Part shown: positions 15,498-20,935 of the stretch, in pieces | Layout of the letters: each line of letters opens with the position of its first letter | How positions within the stretch are numbered: position 1 is the first letter of the stretch | Origin: Gemmatimonadaceae bacterium | Lineage (GTDB): Bacteria; Latescibacterota; UBA2968; UBA8231 | Length of the DNA: 22,553 nt | Reading direction: 5' to 3' | Assembly (NCBI GenBank): GCA_002726335.1 | Contig: PBSR01000273.1 | Coordinates: 1-22,553 of the forward strand | Notes under the pieces: model-generated | Database searches by the model: none | Told to the model about the DNA's origin: nothing | The model's input: only the letters and a program-made list of their open reading frames with translations | Translations under genes and position numbers: made by a program

Positions 15498-16987
15498 CCC
15501 GCCTTGTGCACGAAGATCGGATTTGACGTCAGCATCGATGTGCGACTGCGGACCAGCAGGCGGTAGTAACTCCGACTCCCGGGCATCATCCTGGTTTCGA
15601 CGTGCTCAACAGAGAACGGCGTGACGCCGTCGAGTTCGGCAACGACCTGAACTCTACCGTCCGCATCCCCGCGCACGAGGCGGACCGCCACCTCCTCGCC
15701 CGCGCCATTCACCTTGTCGATCACACTCGACACCGTCCACACCTGCTCCGTCGTCAACACGGTCTGACCGGAGACAGCATCACCGTGATCGGTCTTCACC
15801 CCCCAGCGACGAAGCTGCAGGGCTTCGTCGCCTCCCCGCACTGCGTACGCCCGGCCTCGGGCGAGCGCTTCGAGCACCCCCGCACGGCTCCGCTCACCGA
15901 CGAGCAACACCGTCTGAATGTCATGTATCCTGCCTCCGGGCTCGTTTCTATGGTAGTCGATCTCTCCCGTACCCCAGGCGGGACGCTGCCGATCCCCACG
16001 CAGATAGTCCACCAGTACCTGATCCCATTCATGCCCCGGTTCGGTGGCCGTGATGTGGTCGGCGTACAGTGCGGCAAAGCCGGTGTAGCGTTGGCTGGTC
16101 ACCAGGTCACCGGCATGCCGGGGAGTGTCACTAAGAACCTGTGCCACGCCGCCCACGCTGTAGGGAGCGATCGTCGAGGCCCCCTCGGGATGAGACCAGT
16201 AGGCCAACCCCCCCGCCTCAGCGACTGCATCGATCCACATCTGGTAGGGTTGCTGACCGGCGTCCACGTAGGGATCGAAACGGGATCTGCGGAAGCCCTG
16301 CAGGGCACCCTCGAGCAGAAACAGCAGGCACACCCCACCGACGAGGGTTCGCAGGAGGCCGCCGTGCATCCGGCGCCCCAGCCATACGGCGTAGAACAGG
16401 CCGAGAACGGGCCACAGCATCCGTAGAATGCTGCCCCCGTCCTGTGGCTGCCACACGCCCTCGCCGCCGAGAAGGGGCAACGATCGATAGGCGGCGGCGT
16501 CATCGAGGCCGATGGCGAGCAGATGCTTGTTCCAGCCGCGGAGAGTAAATCGTCTGGATGGCCAGTCGACATCCCACGTATAGTAGGGGGCTGATTCGAC
16601 ACCATCGATGACGATGACATCTTCGAAGTTGGCATCGAGACGCCGCACCTCGGCCAGGTAGGCCTCGAGAGTGTCATCGGCAAGCAGTGACCGGTACGAC
16701 TCCCTGACCCGCAGCAGTCGGCGCCAGGGCCACAGGCCGTAGGAGACCTCGAGCAGGTCGTCGTCGGTGACGATGACAACATCGAGATCGTGCTCCCTGG
16801 CCTGCTCTACGATCGAGCGCAGGGACTCCTCTCCCGTGCTGTACGATGAGTGGATGTGTATGGCCGCCCGCAGGACCTCATAGTTCGTGGGGTGCCGGAC
16901 CTGGGCCGGCACCATCCCGGGCATCGATAGGGCCAGCGCTGCCGTCGCCGCCAGGACGAGGGATCTTCTACGAGGGCAACATTTCAA
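15494..16987 (-). CDS. Exported PHP-domain (metal-dependent phosphoesterase-like) protein with an inserted membrane hairpin
   Basis: A 497-residue protein. The first 29 residues look like a signal peptide or anchor (PRRRSLVLAATAALALSMPG then AQ). The PHP fold follows: HIHSSYSTGEESL with His44/His46, VIVTDDDLLE around 71-80, GVESAPYY with Glu131, HLLAIG with His155 and YWSHPEG with His266. All are positioned like the metal ligands of PHP hydrolases. Two hydrophobic segments (about 188-203 and 211-228) interrupt the fold between the His155 and His266 motifs. They would re-enter and re-cross the membrane, leaving both halves outside. A C-terminal beta domain (about 385-497) follows. Start: TTG at 16987, with GGAGG about 10 bases upstream, overlapping the GT4 gene by 20 bp; the next Met would remove half the signal sequence. 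Its role in polysaccharide assembly is unknown; phosphoester or glycosyl-phosphate hydrolysis is possible. Confidence 0.8.
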   Translation of the reverse strand: MKCCPRRRSLVLAATAALALSMPGMVPAQVRHPTNYEVLRAAIHIHSSYSTGEESLRSIVEQAREHDLDVVIVTDDDLLEVSYGLWPWRRLLRVRESYRSLLADDTLEAYLAEVRRLDANFEDVIVIDGVESAPYYTWDVDWPSRRFTLRGWNKHLLAIGLDDAAAYRSLPLLGGEGVWQPQDGGSILRMLWPVLGLFYAVWLGRRMHGGLLRTLVGGVCLLFLLEGALQGFRRSRFDPYVDAGQQPYQMWIDAVAEAGGLAYWSHPEGASTIAPYSVGGVAQVLSDTPRHAGDLVTSQRYTGFAALYADHITATEPGHEWDQVLVDYLRGDRQRPAWGTGEIDYHRNEPGGRIHDIQTVLLVGERSRAGVLEALARGRAYAVRGGDEALQLRRWGVKTDHGDAVSGQTVLTTEQVWTVSSVIDKVNGAGEEVAVRLVRGDADGRVQVVAELDGVTPFSVEHVETRMMPGSRSYYRLLVRSRTSMLTSNPIFVHKAG

Positions 16988-18170
16988 GGGTGGCCCCCCT
17001 CCCGTGCGGCGCGTCGACCTGGACGGCCTCTTCGTACAGTTCGCTCAGCTGGCACACCATGCCAGCACTGCTGTAGGCCTGGGCGCGCCGGGCCGCCTGC
17101 TGCCCCAATCGCCGACGCACCTCCCCTTCGACGGCAAGACGCCTCAGGACCTGCGCCAGTCTCGGCGGGTCGCGCGGAGGCACGAGGAGGCCTTCCACAT
17201 CGTCGGTGATCAACTCGGGGATGCCGCCGACCTCGGTGGCGACGACGGGACGTGCAAGGTACATGGCCTCCACGAGAGCCTTGCCCATGCCTTCGTTGTG
17301 CGAGGGCAGCACGAAGATGTCAGCCGCCCGTAGAACGTCCCCGACATCCTGCCGCCAACCGCTGAATACGGTCCGCGGTGCAGCGCCCGTCTCCGCCGCG
17401 AGCCGGCGCAAGGCAGCCTCCTCCTCGCCATCTCCGATCAGCAGCAGTCGCGCCTGCGGTATCTGTGGCAGTATTTCGGCGAAGGCGCGCACCAGATCGC
17501 CCTGTCCTTTGACGGCAGTCAGCCGACCGAGGGTGGCCACCACCAGGTCTGTCGCCTCGATACCGAGTTCGGCCCGGATCTGCTGCGGGGTTTTTTCTAC
17601 GGTATCAAGAGGTGCAAAGTCGACGCCACTGTGCACGATCCTCCACTGAGCGGGCGAGCCCACACCAAAGCGCAGGTGGTCGTCACGGTCTGCCGCCGTC
17701 AAAGCCACGAGGCGATGGCACCAGCGCGCCGCTCGACGTTCCAGACGGATGAATACACCGGTGACGGCAGCCCCATAGTAGCCGTAGAACACATGCCCAT
17801 GGGGGGTATGGACGATGGCCGGCACCGCCTGTCGGCGGGCCACCCAACGACCGAGAATACCTGCCTTTGACGTGTGCGTATGCACCACGTCCCAGGGCTC
17901 GGCGGTCAGCACTCGTCGAAGCTGCGCCATAGCGCGCAGGTCGCGAAATGGCTGTGGCGCTCGTATCAGATCGGGAATGTGGACGAAGCGGACGCCCCGG
18001 TCCCGAGCTACGGTCTCGGTCGGGCTGACCTCTCCTTCTGTAGGTCCCACAGCCAGGGTGATCTCGAAGCGCTCGGGGTCGAGACCGGCCACCGTAAGCA
18101 GGGTGTTCTCCGCCGAACCGCCGCGATCGAGTCGGGTGATGATGTGCAGGATGCGCAGACGGCGCTTCAT
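16968..18170 (-). CDS. Glycosyltransferase family 4 (GT-B fold)
   Basis: A 400-residue retaining glycosyltransferase. ILHIITRLDRGGSAENTLL is the glycine-rich acceptor-side loop of GT4 enzymes. VVHTHTSKAGILGRWVAR (95-112) is typical of capsule and lipid-linked oligosaccharide GT4s. ATLGRLTAVKGQGDLVRAF (212-230) opens the donor domain. SHNEGMGKALVEAM contains the full EX7E pair (Glu293, Glu301). The expected site is the cytoplasmic face of the inner membrane, extending the undecaprenyl-linked repeat. The ATG at 18170 overlaps the stop of the upstream ligase/polymerase gene (ATGA), and its own end overlaps the PHP gene by 20 bp. The enzyme is complete, unlike the + strand GT4 at 7197, which lacks the first Glu. 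The donor sugar cannot be deduced. Confidence 0.92.
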   Translation of the reverse strand: MKRRLRILHIITRLDRGGSAENTLLTVAGLDPERFEITLAVGPTEGEVSPTETVARDRGVRFVHIPDLIRAPQPFRDLRAMAQLRRVLTAEPWDVVHTHTSKAGILGRWVARRQAVPAIVHTPHGHVFYGYYGAAVTGVFIRLERRAARWCHRLVALTAADRDDHLRFGVGSPAQWRIVHSGVDFAPLDTVEKTPQQIRAELGIEATDLVVATLGRLTAVKGQGDLVRAFAEILPQIPQARLLLIGDGEEEAALRRLAAETGAAPRTVFSGWRQDVGDVLRAADIFVLPSHNEGMGKALVEAMYLARPVVATEVGGIPELITDDVEGLLVPPRDPPRLAQVLRRLAVEGEVRRRLGQQAARRAQAYSSAGMVCQLSELYEEAVQVDAPHGRGATLEMLPS

Positions 18171-19603
18171 GCCGCCACCGACACGGCCTCTTCTGGCTCG
18201 GGCTCCAGCTTGGCGGCACTGACGACGAGCCCGGCCAGCAACCAGAAGGGCTCCATGATACGAACGATGATGAAGGTGTTGGCCCCCACGGCGTGTATGA
18301 GCAACCCCGTCAATCCCGCCAACAGACCGATGGCCAGTCCGGAATACAGTTCGTCCTCCGTACGTCGATAGAGTGCGTACGCCTGGCGGTAGATGGCGAG
18401 GATCAGTGCCGCAAAGGTGATGGCGCCGACCAGTCCTGTCTCAGCGAGCACCTTCGGGTACTGTGCGTCCAGGAAGATGTACCCGGTGATCCCGTAGCCC
18501 CAGATCGGACTGGCGGCCCAGTCGGTGATGGCCTCCTCCCAGCTCTGCAGACGAGCGGAGGTGGAACTGTCGAGACGCACGTTGCCGACCTGGACACGAT
18601 GATGGCCTGTGGCTCCCTGATTGACGGTATAGAGGATCCGGTCCTTCACCGACTGTGGTGCCGCCAACGTGCCGATGGCGACGAGCACAACGAAAGCGGC
18701 GATCATGCCGAACCGGTTGCTCCGCTTGAGCACCGTCAATCCCAGGTAAGCGAAAGGCAGTGCCAGATAGGAACCACGCGAGAGCGTCAACAGGAAGGGC
18801 ACAATCATGAACATCAGCAGTGTCGTCAGGAGCATGCGTGTTAACCGCTCACGCACCGACAGCAGCAGACCCGCGGCTACCGTTCCCGTCAGCAGCAGGT
18901 ACCCTCCCAGCGTATTCGGCTCGCCCTGTTCGCCCTCGAAGGGCGCTGACACGCGGGTGACACCGGCGGGAATCTGGGCGATGGCGACGATGCTGACGAT
19001 AAAGGCCGTCACCAGCATCACGATCGTCAGGCGCTTGATCTGGGCGCGGTCCTGGAGATTGTTGGCAACGATGAAATAGACGACGAAATACTCCAGGTAC
19101 TTGGGTACGTAGAAAGCGCCGGTCACACCCTCGACATGGCCGATAATCAGTCCCATACCGGTGGCAAACACACAGGCTACCATGTAGGCTGCAATCGGCT
19201 GGTTCAGCGGCGTCGCCCGCACCAGTCCGAGGTCCTTGTGCACTGCGGTGCGCACTAGCCAGGCGAAACACATGACCACCAGTAGTAGATCCTCGGTGCG
19301 GATCGTCACGCCACGTCCGCCGGTAGTGTCGCTTGGATCAGCCAGCGCCCCCATACCGATCTCCGGCGACAACAGCATCGACAGGACCAGCAGATACAGG
19401 CTTGCCTCGGTGCTGACGAAACAGATGATGAACACGGCCACGGCCACGGCCACGCCACCGCCGATCAGATACGGTGCCAGAGCCAGCAGCGTCGACAGAC
19501 CCAGACAGGTGACGGCGATGGCCGCCAGCAGCGTCCACGGCTGTCCGGACACGCCGTAGCGCGCTGGTTCATGAGATGGTGAGGAGGCGGACAGCAGATT
19601 CAT
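18167..19603 (-). CDS. O-antigen ligase / Wzy-like polymerase membrane protein
   Basis: A 478-residue polytopic protein with about ten to twelve hydrophobic segments. It has the layout of the O-antigen ligase (WaaL/Wzy_C) family. LLTLSRGSYLALPFAYLG carries the conserved Arg-Gly, then a long periplasmic-type loop follows with SSTSARLQSWEEAITDW and SPIWGYGITGY, the family's signature R-x-x-x-W...G-x-G region, before the last helices. It should either polymerise lipid-linked repeats or transfer the polymer in the periplasm; sequence alone does not separate these. The ATG at 19603 is the first start after an in-frame stop; it lacks a clear Shine-Dalgarno. It is the first gene of the nine-gene minus-strand cluster and overlaps the GT4 gene by 4 bp. 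The 135-bp gap to fliG upstream is the likely site of the cluster promoter. Confidence 0.85.
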   Translation of the reverse strand: MNLLSASSPSHEPARYGVSGQPWTLLAAIAVTCLGLSTLLALAPYLIGGGVAVAVAVFIICFVSTEASLYLLVLSMLLSPEIGMGALADPSDTTGGRGVTIRTEDLLLVVMCFAWLVRTAVHKDLGLVRATPLNQPIAAYMVACVFATGMGLIIGHVEGVTGAFYVPKYLEYFVVYFIVANNLQDRAQIKRLTIVMLVTAFIVSIVAIAQIPAGVTRVSAPFEGEQGEPNTLGGYLLLTGTVAAGLLLSVRERLTRMLLTTLLMFMIVPFLLTLSRGSYLALPFAYLGLTVLKRSNRFGMIAAFVVLVAIGTLAAPQSVKDRILYTVNQGATGHHRVQVGNVRLDSSTSARLQSWEEAITDWAASPIWGYGITGYIFLDAQYPKVLAETGLVGAITFAALILAIYRQAYALYRRTEDELYSGLAIGLLAGLTGLLIHAVGANTFIIVRIMEPFWLLAGLVVSAAKLEPEPEEAVSVAA

Positions 19604-19738
19604 CAGTCAGTGTCGGCCCATAGACGACCGGAGGCCAAGAGAGTAGGTGTTATGCAAACGTGTCCGTGGCGGCGCCGATCGGCCGTTCATGAATAACGGT
19701 GAGTCAGGCGCCTCGCCTCGCCAACCGCAGGCGATTGG
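19604..19738. promoter_or_regulatory. Intergenic region between fliG and the polysaccharide cluster
   Basis: A 135-bp gap downstream of fliG and upstream of the ligase/polymerase gene, both on the minus strand. Just after the fliG stop the minus strand can form a short TCGCC...GGCGA hairpin, without a T-tract. There is a perfect 10-bp palindrome GCCGATCGGC at 19674-19683. A TAACAC hexamer (minus strand, 19647-19652) matches the half-site of the dyad in the fliG leader. No confident promoter boxes were found. That a promoter for the polysaccharide cluster lies here is inferred. Confidence 0.3.
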
Positions 19739-20783
19739 CTACACGAACGTGTCATCACTGTCGCCGCGGACGATGGTGACCTGGCCCTGCTCCTCAAGCT
19801 GACGCACCTGCTGGACGATACGCAACTGCACTTCCTCGACCTCGCTCAGGCGCATGGGGCCGAGAAATTCCATCTCTTCCGAGATGAACTGGCGCACGCG
19901 TTCCGACATGTTGCCCAGGACCTTGTCCTTCAGCTCGTCTTCGGCCGCCTTCAGGGCCACCACCAGGTCCTTCTGGTCCACCTCGCGCAGCAGAATCTGC
20001 AGCTCGCGGTCGGTGAGCTTGTTGATGTCGGCAAAGGTGAACATCAGGTTGCGCACCGACTCGGCCACCTCGGGGTCCTGGGCGTCCATCTGGTCGAGGA
20101 CGTTCTTCTCCACCGACGAGCCGGTCAGGTTGAGGATGTCGGCCACAACCTTGGGACCACCCACATCCTGGTTGCCACCGAGGATATCGCGCAGGCTGGC
20201 CTCGAGAGCCTCCTCGATCTCCTTGAGCACGGCAGGGGTGATGTTCTCCATGGTGGCGATGCGATAGGCCACGTCGGCCTGCATGCGCTCGGGCAGCTGG
20301 GCGAGGATGCCGCCGCCCTGCACTGGATCGAGCTGCGACAGGATGAGGGCGATGGTCTGCGGGTGCTCGTGGCTGATGAAGGGCGCCACCTGCTCGGGGG
20401 CCACATTCTTGAGCATGTAGAAGCCGGACGTCACGGTACTGGCCACCCGGTCGAGGATCTCCTGCGCCTTGCGCGGGCCGACGGCCCGTTCCAGGGCGCC
20501 TCGGGCGAAATCCATGCCGCCCTGGCTCACCCATTCGCCGGCCAGCAGGTGCTGCTCGAACTCCTCCAGCACCTTGTCCTGCATCTCCACAGTCACCGTC
20601 TTGAGATTCGCCACAGCCTGGGTGATCTCTTCGATCTCATAAGTCGGAGAGGAACTTCATGACCTCCCCGCAGGTCTCCTGGCCGAGGGCGACGAAGAGC
20701 ACGGCCAGCTTCGTCATCACGGGAAGCTCGGAATCTTCCTCCTCTTCGTTGACGGCTTCGTCAACCGAATCTGCCTGACTCAT
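19739..20783 (-). CDS. fliG: Flagellar motor switch protein FliG, interrupted by a +1 frameshift
   Basis: FliG is the C-ring protein that meets the stator and generates torque at the cytoplasmic face of the flagellar motor. The start ATG at 20783 has a strong AGGAGG six bases upstream. An acidic leader precedes the FliG N domain (MTKLAVLFVALGQETCGEVM). After Asp47 the frame breaks: one extra T at 20641-20642 gives TTA TGA, ending a 48-residue peptide. Removing it yields FLSDYEIEEITQAVANLK and an intact 347-residue FliG of normal size. Further on are EHPQ (139-142) of the middle domain and the C-terminal torque helices (LLREVDQKDLVVALK, FISEEMEFLGPM). As written, the longer fragment can only start internally, for example at the GTG at 20614. 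No other flagellar gene is in view. It sits between the tyrosine kinase and the polysaccharide cluster. Confidence 0.92.
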
Positions 20784-20789
20784 GCCAAC

Positions 20790-20795
20790 CCTCCT
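20790..20795 (-). promoter_or_regulatory. Strong ribosome binding site of fliG
   Basis: The minus strand reads AGGAGG six bases before the ATG at 20783. It identifies the true fliG start upstream of the frameshift and shows that the short N-terminal open frame is part of fliG, not a chance ORF. Confidence 0.8.
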
Positions 20796-20841
20796 GCCCC
20801 AGCGCCGGACACCCCGACGGGATGGTTGTATCTCTCAGTAA

Positions 20842-20854
20842 GTGTTAGTAACAC
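20842..20854. repeat. Perfect 13-bp dyad in the fliG leader
   Basis: GTGTTA-G-TAACAC is a perfect inverted repeat about 60-70 bases upstream of the fliG start. A further TAACAC half-site (minus strand, 20895-20900) overlaps the -10 element of the putative sigma-28 promoter. It could be a protein-binding operator. It is too short, and lacks a T-tract, for a terminator. Confidence 0.4.
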
Positions 20855-20897
20855 ATAGGGAATTACACGCATTTTCGCGCGCCCCCTTCTCCTTGTG

Positions 20898-20924
20898 TTA
20901 TCGGCACAGATGATGGTGCCTTGA
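20898..20924 (-). promoter_or_regulatory. Putative sigma-28 (FliA) promoter upstream of fliG
   Basis: On the minus strand, TCAAGGCA (20917-20924) is followed by exactly 11 bases and then GCCGATAA (20898-20905). The second box is the full sigma-28 -10 consensus, the spacing is the canonical 11 bp, and the first box matches TAAAG at four of its five key positions. Transcription would start near 20890, giving a leader of about 107 nt before fliG. It lies immediately after the stop of the tyrosine kinase gene. A 5-bp hairpin (GGCAC/GTGCC) overlaps it. Confidence 0.55.
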
Positions 20925-20935
20925 CCTCCGACACC

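Noticed and set aside
20637..20645. Programmed +1 frameshift in fliG of the prfB type
   Set aside because: There is a stop directly after TTA, but the upstream GGGGAGG is about 20 bases away rather than a few, and TTA does not re-pair well in the +1 frame. No precedent for fliG is known to me. An indel is simpler.
20903..20920. Hairpin GGCAC/GTGCC after the kinase stop as a terminator
   Set aside because: Only a 5-bp stem with no T-tract, and it coincides with the sigma-28-like promoter.
20908..20924. Sigma-54 promoter (GG-N10-GC) upstream of fliG
   Set aside because: GGCAC is present, but the -12 dinucleotide at the right distance is TG rather than GC, and the sigma-28 match is much better.
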